A stretch of DNA of 37,745 nt from Promethearchaeia archaeon (lineage in GTDB: Archaea; Asgardarchaeota; Lokiarchaeia; Sigyniarchaeales; SOKP01), in contig JAHQWP010000081.1 of the NCBI GenBank assembly GCA_029856235.1, forward strand, positions 1-37,745, in the 5' to 3' direction. The position numbers and the translations under genes were made by a program. The first letter of the stretch is position 1, and each line of letters begins with the position of its first letter. Positions 15,632 through 23,119 of this stretch are shown here, one piece after another. Below the pieces are notes generated by a model. That model saw nothing but the letters and a program-made list of their open reading frames with translations, had not been told where the DNA came from and ran no database searches.

Positions 15632-16279
15632 TTAAATTTTTGATTCTTCTTCAATCTTTATGGCATCGGCTTTTACTTTTACTGTTGCTACGGAATCGAG
15701 AATCTTTTTATGAAAAACGGTTTCAATATCCACCATATTTTTAAGAATAGCTTGCATGTCTGCTAATTTAGTTTTATTGAATTCCTCAGTTGCTACTTTT
15801 ACATCGTTTTCTTCTTTAGCATTTTTATCTTTCGCAGCTTTTAATTCTGCTTCAGCTGTTTGAATTTCGTTTGGCTTTAATTTTTCTTTTGGTTTGCTTT
15901 GGACTTTACTTAAGTGTTTTTCAGCTTTTTCTAATTCTCTCGTAGCTTTTTGAGCTTCATCTTGTTCAGTCTGGAGTTTTTGAAGTCCAATTAAGAGGTC
16001 GTTGAGGGGTGCTATATATTCTTCCCGAAGTCTTTTGACTTTTTCGGTACTTTCCTTTTCAATAATCTCAAATGTAGAAGCTAACGACCCTACTGCCTGC
16101 CCTAAAGAAGGAGTCTCCGTTTCAGCGTACCCTTTTAATGCAGCAACAGTTTTTTTAATTTCCTTTGTGACATTTTCTACTGCGTTAATATACTGATTGC
16201 TTCCTTTAATTAACTCACTAATCTTATTGCTTGTAATTCCTAAAGCGTTTGTCAAATTATCCATAAATTTTTTAAACAT
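15632..16279 (-). CDS. BAR-domain-like coiled-coil protein
   Basis: A 215-residue protein starting at ATG 16279, chosen because AAGGTG precedes it by seven bases; the open frame runs 25 codons further without a ribosome-binding site. The chain is almost entirely helical. MFKKFMDNLTNALGI is amphipathic like the H0 helix of N-BAR proteins. The remainder has three long helices in the BAR rhythm: SLGQAVGSLASTFEIIEKES then EEYIAPLNDLLIGLQKLQ (helix 1); KATRELEKAEKHLSKVQ, a basic Pro-containing turn (SKPKEKLKPNE), and AEAELKAAKDKNAKEEND (helix 2); and KLADMQAILKNMVDIETVFHKKI, whose last part resembles the 'AQxxYH' block in helix 3 of eukaryotic BAR domains. BAR domains dimerise and bend membranes. 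I recall BAR/IMD-like proteins being noted in Lokiarchaeota. A generic coiled coil is the alternative. Confidence 0.6.
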   Translation of the reverse strand: MFKKFMDNLTNALGITSNKISELIKGSNQYINAVENVTKEIKKTVAALKGYAETETPSLGQAVGSLASTFEIIEKESTEKVKRLREEYIAPLNDLLIGLQKLQTEQDEAQKATRELEKAEKHLSKVQSKPKEKLKPNEIQTAEAELKAAKDKNAKEENDVKVATEEFNKTKLADMQAILKNMVDIETVFHKKILDSVATVKVKADAIKIEEESKI

Positions 16280-16507
16280 TTTTAAACACCTTCTATATGA
16301 TTTGAGATCTAAATTACACATGAGTTTAAAACATTTTTGATTATGAATAATCAATTATAAATGAAAATAAACTCAAATATTCGAAATATGCTGAATTATT
16401 GATTCAGAAAATACTAAAAATAGAACTCACACTGAGGAACCTGAGAAATTTATTGAAGCCGTGCTTAAGCTTCTGAAGAAATTAAATTTAAAAGCGGGGG
16501 TCTTAAT

Positions 16508-16675
16508 CTATGTTGAAGTCCATTTTTCATAATTAGCGACTTCTTCTTCGTTCACAGTCTGAGTAGGATGACCCGCGTGAGCTTTATCAAACAGTGATAG
16601 ATCTCTACTGTTATTAAAATCATTCTCACGGATAGGTATGTATTGCTTGCATTTAAAACATAATTTAACTCTCAT
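16508..16675 (-). CDS. small CxxC protein, 55 residues
   Basis: A short gene with GGAAGTGAG eight bases before its ATG. The protein begins MRVKLCFKCKQYIPI, a single CxxC zinc-knuckle-like pair, and has a C-terminal part with LFDKAHAGHPTQTVNEEEV, containing conserved-looking His residues that could complete a metal site (C-x-x-C plus H-x-x-H, residues 6, 9, 33 and 36). Similar small proteins with a 'CFKCKEYV ... H-x-GH ... V' layout occur in several archaea. The function is unknown. Confidence 0.65.
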   Translation of the reverse strand: MRVKLCFKCKQYIPIRENDFNNSRDLSLFDKAHAGHPTQTVNEEEVANYEKWTST

Positions 16676-16835
16676 CAAGCTCACTTCCTATAAAATAAAA
16701 ATCGATCCAATATATTCACAATAATTTCAATATTTAACTTTTACCCTAATTTTTCATTTTTGTATAGCCATAATGCAGGAATGGATTTTACGACATAATT
16801 AGGCTCATCATTGTTATGTTTTTAATACTGACTTA

Positions 16836-17159
16836 CTAATCAGTTATTCGAAGGAGCACCATTTCAAGCATATCCTTTGATTTCTTGGTGCCTACGACAA
16901 ATTGCTTGGGTTTTCCTTTTAGAACGGGATATTGGACATAGATGTCGATGGGAAATTTGTGTTTTTCGGCTTTTTCCAGATTTCCTTCTCTTGGAATCAT
17001 ATTTCTTTCGGTAAGGTGGAGATAATACACGCTTGCACTACTGTTGCACTTAGGACATCCCGGAATAAATTCAGAACTAATAAAAATGACGGGATCCTCG
17101 AATTTGGGCAAATTTAACGTAAAAAACTCGCGCAGTTCTCCCATTGCAATAATTTCCAT
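16836..17159 (-). CDS. hypothetical 107-residue protein
   Basis: A 107-residue protein (102 if ATG 17144 is used; neither start has a clear ribosome-binding site, so a leaderless transcript is possible). It contains one CxxC (GCPKCNS, about residues 34-40), an alternating strand pattern and a basic C-terminal half (VLKGKPKQFVVGTKKSKD). I do not recognise it. It lies divergent from the NYN nuclease gene, with 124 bp between them. Confidence 0.5.
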   Translation of the reverse strand: MEIIAMGELREFFTLNLPKFEDPVIFISSEFIPGCPKCNSSASVYYLHLTERNMIPREGNLEKAEKHKFPIDIYVQYPVLKGKPKQFVVGTKKSKDMLEMVLLRITD

Positions 17160-17283
17160 ACAAGAAGATTAATTAAATTTGAAATTTTAACTTGCTCCTT
17201 ATGATTTAGAAAAAATTGAAATCAACGCTAGAGCGTATTAGATATCTTATAGATTTATAACGAATTAAAGATTAGAATTTAAA

Positions 17284-17781
17284 ATGGAGCGAATTACGAT
17301 TTTTATAGACAATAGTAATATCTTCAAGGGTTTTCAGAAGTATAATGTCCAGGCGGACTACGAAAAGTTGAAAACTCTTATAACTCGGGGTCGTAAATTA
17401 GATGCGATATACTTATACGAGGGCGTCGTATATCCTATGAGTCCAGAGAAAAAGCGTTGGTATGAACAGTTATCCATTCGAAGCGGTTACATTATTAAAG
17501 CGAGTTTTGATAAGATTGTGAAAAGCGGAGCAATTGAAAAAAAAGTTGATATTAATATAGCGATTGATGTTGTCTCATTAGCTTTTGAGGACGCTTACGA
17601 CACAGCAGTATTGGTAACAGGGGATGGCGACTTTTTGCCGGTGGTTAAGAAAATTAAAGAATTGAATAAAAAACCGGAAGTCTGGGCGTTTAAATATTCC
17701 CTTGCTAACGCTCTAATGGAAGAACTTGATGAGGATAGAATTTTTCACATTGACGATATTCTGAATGAAATAAAGCTGTAA
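17284..17781 (+). CDS. NYN-domain (LabA-like, PIN-fold) nuclease
   Basis: A 165-residue protein covering one NYN domain. Acidic catalytic positions are visible in ITIFIDNSNIFKG (D9, N10), VDINIAIDVVSLAFEDAYD (central Asp pair) and VLVTGDGDFLPVVKKI (GDGDF). Members are metal-dependent RNases of the PIN superfamily related to LabA/DUF88. The gene stands alone, possibly leaderless, on the plus strand. Confidence 0.85.
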   Translation: MERITIFIDNSNIFKGFQKYNVQADYEKLKTLITRGRKLDAIYLYEGVVYPMSPEKKRWYEQLSIRSGYIIKASFDKIVKSGAIEKKVDINIAIDVVSLAFEDAYDTAVLVTGDGDFLPVVKKIKELNKKPEVWAFKYSLANALMEELDEDRIFHIDDILNEIKL

Positions 17782-17878
17782 CAAGAATTTTTATACCCTT
17801 AAAAATTGTCTTAGCATATATCGATTGAAAAAATTAATAGTTCTTTTAAAATTATTAAAATGATAAAGGGGATTAAAA

Positions 17879-19126
17879 GTGAGAGAAGAAAACTTACAAC
17901 CAGAGCCAGTTAAAAAGGGGAATATTGGCGGAATAAACATCCTAAATGTGAGAGAACCTATTTTTAAAAATCCAATAGAGGATGTGCATACCGCAGCTCT
18001 TCCAATCGCCGGATGTGCGTGGATCGACACTAAGGATGGAGTTGTTTTAATAGACACACTACTTTATCCAAAGGCAGCTGAAAAGGTGATGGAGCGAATT
18101 AAGGGAAAAATCCAGTTCATTATTTACACGCATGGACATTACGATCATGTAGGTGGAACAAAAGCTTTTATGAAAGATAATCCTGAGATTATTGCTAGTA
18201 AATTTTTGCCAGATCGCCTTGACAGGTACGAAATGTTAGCGCCCTACCGAGCTCGAATTTCCGCGATGCAGTTTAACATCCCTGAAACCGATAGACCCGT
18301 AAGAAAAATAGTACGCCCGACCAAAACTTTCTTAGGGGACATGATCTTTACACTAGGGGGTAAAACATTTGAACTCCACACAGCAATCGCTGAAACCGAC
18401 GATGTGTGTTGGGTTTTCATTCCAGAGCTCAAAGCCGCTTTTATTGGAGATTTACTAATTGGAAATCATTTTCCGAACATTGGGAATCCTTGGAAACCAA
18501 CTCGATATGCATTAAGTTGGGCTAAAGAGCTTGAACGAGTTAGAGCGCTCGAACCTGAGCACGTGTTTTGTAATGGAGCGGGTACACATTTTAAAGGGAA
18601 AGAAGTCATAGCAGCATTAGATGCAAACATCGAAGTCATTCGTTCAATGCACGATCAAGTAGTTGAATATATCAATCAAGATATGCACATCTCGGAAATG
18701 ATCCACGCCGTGAAAATTCCAGACCATCTCAAGAAGAGTCCATATTTAAGGACTTTCTATTCTCGACCTGAATTTTTCGTATATAATGTGTATAGATGGT
18801 ATCACGGATATTTTGACCATAATCCCGCTCATTTACTTCCACGACCTGAGAAAGAAGTAATGAACGAGATTTTTGGGCTTATTTGGGATTCAGAGAAAAT
18901 TATTAATAGAGTCGAAGAGCTTTTTAGTAAAGGGCAATCGCAACTTGCATTAGAGGTACTGGATGTGTTAATACAATCAAAACCAGACGATATCGAAGCT
19001 AGGAAGCTGAGGATTAAACTTCTGAAGGCAATTGGAGAAAATGATATGTGTTTGATGTCTCGTAATACATGGCACTATTTCATCAATAAAGATAAAGAAA
19101 CTATTCGTTCTCATAATAAAGTGTGA
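17879..19126 (+). CDS. metallo-beta-lactamase-fold hydrolase, alkyl-sulfatase-like
   Basis: A 415-residue protein starting at GTG 17879 with AAGGGG seven bases upstream. Residues 30-270 form an MBL-fold domain with the di-metal motif THGHYDH (H85, H87, D89, H90), a later ETDDVCWVFIPELKAAFIGDLL (Asp ligand) and CNGAGTHFKG in place of the third His block. Residues about 275-360 match the alkyl-sulfatase dimerisation region (SPYLRTFYSRPEFFVYNVYRWYHGYFDHNPAHLLP), and the C-terminus forms a helical TPR-like part (QLALEVLDVLIQSKPDDIEARKLR). Family members hydrolyse alkyl sulfates or related esters; a sulfatase role is likely but not certain, as the protein is shorter than SdsA1-type enzymes and has no signal peptide. 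Confidence 0.8.
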   Translation: MREENLQPEPVKKGNIGGINILNVREPIFKNPIEDVHTAALPIAGCAWIDTKDGVVLIDTLLYPKAAEKVMERIKGKIQFIIYTHGHYDHVGGTKAFMKDNPEIIASKFLPDRLDRYEMLAPYRARISAMQFNIPETDRPVRKIVRPTKTFLGDMIFTLGGKTFELHTAIAETDDVCWVFIPELKAAFIGDLLIGNHFPNIGNPWKPTRYALSWAKELERVRALEPEHVFCNGAGTHFKGKEVIAALDANIEVIRSMHDQVVEYINQDMHISEMIHAVKIPDHLKKSPYLRTFYSRPEFFVYNVYRWYHGYFDHNPAHLLPRPEKEVMNEIFGLIWDSEKIINRVEELFSKGQSQLALEVLDVLIQSKPDDIEARKLRIKLLKAIGENDMCLMSRNTWHYFINKDKETIRSHNKV

Positions 19127-19288
19127 TTGCAATTAATTTTAATAGGGAATGAATTTTGCATTTTGTCATTTTATCCTTTTTTTGTAGAAGTAGAAATATT
19201 CCACAAAAATGTTAAAATATAAATAGTTACCTAAACTACTTTTTCCTACCAAGAAATCTAACTTAATTATCAGTAGAGGTAATAAAAA

Positions 19289-19597
19289 ATGGGCATCTAT
19301 ATGCTGACGGTTTGGTATCCACCAGACAAAAATCCTGATATGGCAAAGTTATATTTGAAACAATCGAGAGAGATACCATTCGTTACTAAATGGAGAGTTT
19401 ATAATACATCGGGAGGAACAGACGGTATTAAACAATATCATCTCATTTATACAGAGAGAGGTAAAGCGGAAGAAGCGATGGGAGAAGTTACCAAATACTT
19501 TATGCCTTTCCTTAATGTTGAGGGTTTCAGATATCTTTTTGAACCATTAATGGGGGTTTCCGATAGCTACGCTCTAATGGGGATGAAATGGGAGTAA
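19289..19597 (+). CDS. small alpha/beta-barrel-like protein
   Basis: A 102-residue protein (ATG with AGAGGTAAT upstream). It has a ferredoxin-like pattern: strand YMLTVWYPP, helix DMAKLYLKQSR, strand KWRVYNTSGGTDGIKQYHLIYTE, helix KAEEAMGEVTKYFMPF, and a final strand FRYLFEPL. This suggests a dimeric alpha/beta barrel protein. I do not recognise a specific family and see no catalytic motif. Confidence 0.6.
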   Translation: MGIYMLTVWYPPDKNPDMAKLYLKQSREIPFVTKWRVYNTSGGTDGIKQYHLIYTERGKAEEAMGEVTKYFMPFLNVEGFRYLFEPLMGVSDSYALMGMKWE

Positions 19598-19753
19598 TTT
19601 CAGCGTGCTTTGATGAAGAATTCGTAAACTCTATTTCTATTAAAAATTAAAATCCTTTTTTTTTATAGTCAAAAAGTAACTATGCTAATTGATATTAAAA
19701 AAGTTAAAACTATAATTCAAAATATATTTGCCTGATTTTAATATGCTAGGTAA

Positions 19754-21487
19754 TTAGTTTTTTTCATATTTATGTAAAATTTCTTGCTTTCTATGCCTCA
19801 AACTATCGAAATCGTAATTTTGTTCAAAGAAAAAATCAAATGGGTCCTTGATATTCTCCATTAGTGGTTCTGAGTAGAACTTTTCGTATATATGTTTGCC
19901 TTTTTCAGTTAATTTTACCATATTATGATTTTCTTCTCTCAATAAGCCGTTGTTTATTAAGTTTTTAATTACAGAATTAATTCCATTTTCTTTGAATATA
20001 TAAAGACCAAAATATGCAAAATTTGTATAAATTTCTTCGCTCTTCCTTAAAGAATGTTGAAATTCCTCGTTAAGCTCATTCAAGGGTAGCAATTTTTCGT
20101 TTTTATCAATAAAAACTGATAAAATCCATTTATTAATATATTCCTCGAAGTTTTCTTCAAAAGACATTTGGAACTTCTCAAATTCAATCTCTTCTTCTTT
20201 TCCCGTTATGAATTCGCTAATAATCTCGTAAATTTCTTTAAAAATGAAGAAACTTACTAAAATTGCTATAATTGGATCAAAATAAAAAAACCACACATTT
20301 CCTTGAAGTCTCCCGAATTCAGAAAGAAGGGCACCTAAAATTATACCAATAGAAATTATTATATTTATTCTTGAATCTATAGCGCTTGCGACTAACGAAG
20401 AATTTCTATTCTTTTTTCCCACAAAACTTTTCAATGTACGTAAATAAGTGTTTAGGAATATAGATATTATAGCAATTATTATGATAATATGGGCCAAGTT
20501 AATCGGTTCTGGCCCCCGTATTAAAGATACGATTGATTCATAAAGTATTGTTCCGCCAGCAAACGCCATTAAGATTATCAAAATAATGTTAACCAGTTTT
20601 TCTTTATTGAATCTTATTCCTATACCAATTAATACTACTGCGATGCAATCTAGAAAATTCTCAATACCTTCAGCATGAAGTGAATCTGAATTAAAATTTC
20701 CAATAAAAATTTTCAGCAAACTAAGAATTAATAATCCAATAAAGGATCTAATTAAGACTCCTCTACTGTTTAAAATCTTATTATATCTTTTTATTTGATT
20801 TTGTAAAGTTTCATTCCATAATTTGACCTTTTTTTTTCCTTTATTATTTAATGTAACAATATTGTCTTCATTAATATCTGCTAGTCGAATGCCACATAAA
20901 TGATATATTGAAGAAGCTGCAGTTTCATCGTTAAAATAACCTTCTGGTATAAAAATATTGAACAACCCCTTGATCCTACTTTTTAAATTACCGAATTTCA
21001 TTATCCCTTCTTGACTTAAATATTTCATAGCCGCATATTCTACTCTGTTTATTGGAAATAAATCTGTTTTTCTTCGATGGAAAGCAACAGCAATTATTCT
21101 GATAAGGTGATTGATCGATGCTAAAATAAGGATAATAATGCCTAAAAGTAGTATGAAGCTTGCTACTATCCCGAAGCCGATATATTCATGATAAATGAAA
21201 TAATAAGGTATGAAATATACTTGAACATAAACAAATATAATTCCAAATATTATCCAAGGTGTTAATAGATTTCTTACTACTTTTCTAATGTGAAATTGTA
21301 TAAAGAATTCATTAATGGCTCTTCTCAAATGGGGGGCAACGAAAAACACCCCAATGTAGGTTACCATAAAACTCCATCTAAAAGTACCAGTCAATATAAT
21401 TTCTATAATAGATGATATTAGAGATAGTAAAATGTAAGAAAGAAGCACTTTTTTATAATCTAACTCCCAAAATTTGTTAATCCACAT
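19754..21487 (-). CDS. CDF-like cation transporter fused to two winged-helix domains
   Basis: A 577-residue fusion. Residues 12-135 contain about four transmembrane segments of no known family. Residues 147-222 form a soluble winged-helix-like domain (INRVEYAAMKYLSQEG, then VTLNNKGKKKVKLW). Residues 244-428 are a six-helix cation-diffusion-facilitator unit with NSDSLHAEGIENFLDC in TM2 and NSSLVASAIDSRINII in TM5. Residues about 470-537 form a second winged-helix-like domain (FAYFGLYIFKENGINSVIKNLINNGLL, then VKLTEKGKHIYEKF), where CDF proteins normally carry their metal-sensing dimerisation domain. Aligned with the HxxxD sites of Zn transporters, TM2 reads E276xxxD280 and TM5 D371xxxN375, so metal choice should differ. 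A paralogue on the other strand lies 1.6 kb away (23120-24991), with the EFR1 operon between them. Confidence 0.75.
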   Translation of the reverse strand: MWINKFWELDYKKVLLSYILLSLISSIIEIILTGTFRWSFMVTYIGVFFVAPHLRRAINEFFIQFHIRKVVRNLLTPWIIFGIIFVYVQVYFIPYYFIYHEYIGFGIVASFILLLGIIILILASINHLIRIIAVAFHRRKTDLFPINRVEYAAMKYLSQEGIMKFGNLKSRIKGLFNIFIPEGYFNDETAASSIYHLCGIRLADINEDNIVTLNNKGKKKVKLWNETLQNQIKRYNKILNSRGVLIRSFIGLLILSLLKIFIGNFNSDSLHAEGIENFLDCIAVVLIGIGIRFNKEKLVNIILIILMAFAGGTILYESIVSLIRGPEPINLAHIIIIIAIISIFLNTYLRTLKSFVGKKNRNSSLVASAIDSRINIIISIGIILGALLSEFGRLQGNVWFFYFDPIIAILVSFFIFKEIYEIISEFITGKEEEIEFEKFQMSFEENFEEYINKWILSVFIDKNEKLLPLNELNEEFQHSLRKSEEIYTNFAYFGLYIFKENGINSVIKNLINNGLLREENHNMVKLTEKGKHIYEKFYSEPLMENIKDPFDFFFEQNYDFDSLRHRKQEILHKYEKN

Positions 21488-21640
21488 ATGTTTCGACCCT
21501 CTACAATTAATTTGATTATATAATGTAGATAATCGAATTATGAATATATATTCTTTTATCGTATCCTTAAAAATTCTCTAATGTATTCTAAGATTTTAAA
21601 TGGAATTGGATTGGAATATACTCCAATTTGGATAATAAGT

Positions 21641-22453
21641 TTAAAATATTATCTTACTTCTCTTATTTTCGACCACATCTTCAGTCAATCCGAAACGTTT
21701 TTTAAATTTCTCAAATAACTGAGACACATCACCAATGTGGATTGCCTTGTCCGGACAGATTGATACGCAGTGCATACACTGGATACATCTTTTTCTGTTA
21801 GGTTCACCTAAAAGAGCATCAAAAGCTTCTACTGGACATTCTTTTTCGCACATATAACACATGCTACAATCATCAGTATCTCTCAAAGGATAAAAATTCT
21901 TCCAAAATCCATGAGATTCCCTAACCTTTTTAGATTTATAGGTAAAATCTGATAAATCTATATTAAATTTAGAGTCCCTTTTAAACTGAATAATTGTCTG
22001 TAATGCAAATTCTGTTGCAACATCAAAATCTAATTGATTAGGCCTGCCTTCTGCTAGTGACCATCCTTTTGCGACATTGAAAGAATGTTTTCCGATAAAT
22101 TCTGCTGACAAGACAACTTTAAAATTCGCCTGTGTTAATAAATAAAAAGTAACCTGATGTGCCAGTTCTAAATCTCGGGCCCCGTATGTAAAAAACATGG
22201 AACATTTCTGATTCCTACCATTAAGTGTTTTCATCCACTCTTCAGCAATAGAGGGCGGCCGTCCTCCGAAGACGGGAAATCCGAATATACACGCATCAAA
22301 TTCAAGGAAATCAACTTGAGAGCGTCTACTATTGGGTATAATGATGTTTTTAAGTGTAATAGAGTGGCCTTCTTTTTCTAATATCGTAGCAATGTGATTT
22401 GAAACGGTTTCAGTTATCCCTGTTGCTGAGAAATAAAAGATTGCAATATTCAT
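21641..22453 (-). CDS. EFR1-type flavodoxin plus 4Fe-4S ferredoxin
   Basis: A 270-residue protein starting at ATG 22453, where MNIAIFYFSATGITETVS is the expected flavodoxin FMN-binding start; the longer open frame upstream belongs to the overlapping gene. The flavodoxin-like domain covers about residues 1-160 (FPVFGGRPPSIAEEW, FFTYGARD). Two 4Fe-4S motifs follow: CSMCYMCEKECPVEA and CIQCMHCVSICPDKA. EFR1 proteins are electron carriers of anaerobes with partly unknown partners. The start codon overlaps the stop of the preceding membrane-protein gene (ATGA, 22450-22453), so the two are translationally coupled and probably work together. Confidence 0.85.
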   Translation of the reverse strand: MNIAIFYFSATGITETVSNHIATILEKEGHSITLKNIIIPNSRRSQVDFLEFDACIFGFPVFGGRPPSIAEEWMKTLNGRNQKCSMFFTYGARDLELAHQVTFYLLTQANFKVVLSAEFIGKHSFNVAKGWSLAEGRPNQLDFDVATEFALQTIIQFKRDSKFNIDLSDFTYKSKKVRESHGFWKNFYPLRDTDDCSMCYMCEKECPVEAFDALLGEPNRKRCIQCMHCVSICPDKAIHIGDVSQLFEKFKKRFGLTEDVVENKRSKIIF

Positions 22454-22896
22454 TCGCTTTTTTTTCTTTTCTTGATGAGATAATACACCAATACAGCTAC
22501 AAAAGTCCAAAAAAGGATTCCCATTATCCAACCTAGCGTCGCATCAAGATATATAGTGCCAAATAAGAAAGAAAAAGCCGCAGCCCATTCTAAGATTATA
22601 TAGGGGACATGAGTAATTGCTTTTGATCGAAAATCATATTTGAAAACCCTATCAAGTACGAATTCTGCCATGAGATAAATGAAAATTAAGACAATATAAG
22701 TAATAAATCTCAGCTCTTTTCCGAAGGCAATATAATTTATCAAAATAGCAACTATTGGAAGCATCAGAACTGCAAGAATCACACCAAATATTAAAACAGT
22801 CTTCATTTTGTTATTGGCCATTAAGAATAGTGCACTAATCATCGAAATGAAAAAAATAATGCCTGAGATGATAAACATCCAATCAAATAAATCCAA
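22450..22896 (-). CDS. small five-helix membrane protein coupled to EFR1
   Basis: A 148-residue hydrophobic protein with about five transmembrane segments and a basic C-terminus (YYLIKKRKKSE). I do not recognise the family. Its stop codon overlaps the start of the flavodoxin-ferredoxin gene (ATGA), which suggests the membrane protein is the anchor or redox partner of that electron carrier. Confidence 0.65.
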   Translation of the reverse strand: MDLFDWMFIISGIIFFISMISALFLMANNKMKTVLIFGVILAVLMLPIVAILINYIAFGKELRFITYIVLIFIYLMAEFVLDRVFKYDFRSKAITHVPYIILEWAAAFSFLFGTIYLDATLGWIMGILFWTFVAVLVYYLIKKRKKSE

Positions 22897-23119
22897 CTTA
22901 AATTCTCCCTTATAATATAATTAACTTATTACTATACCAATGTGACATTATTTTTAAATTTTCAAAATAATTATCCAAAATCACAATCCTTTTTTACAAT
23001 GAATTTCTAAACAAATTCGTAAAAAAATGGACTCCTCATATCTTATATTGTACTAAATCCAAAATGATCTTGTGAATTGACACAATAAAGATATTTTTTT
23101 TGATTGGTGGCGCTAAAAA

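Noticed and set aside
16395-16532. Plus-strand frame ending EPEKFIEAVLKLLKKLNLKAGVLIYVEVHFS
   Set aside because: It opens at ATT without any Shine-Dalgarno and overlaps the well-supported 55-residue gene on the other strand.
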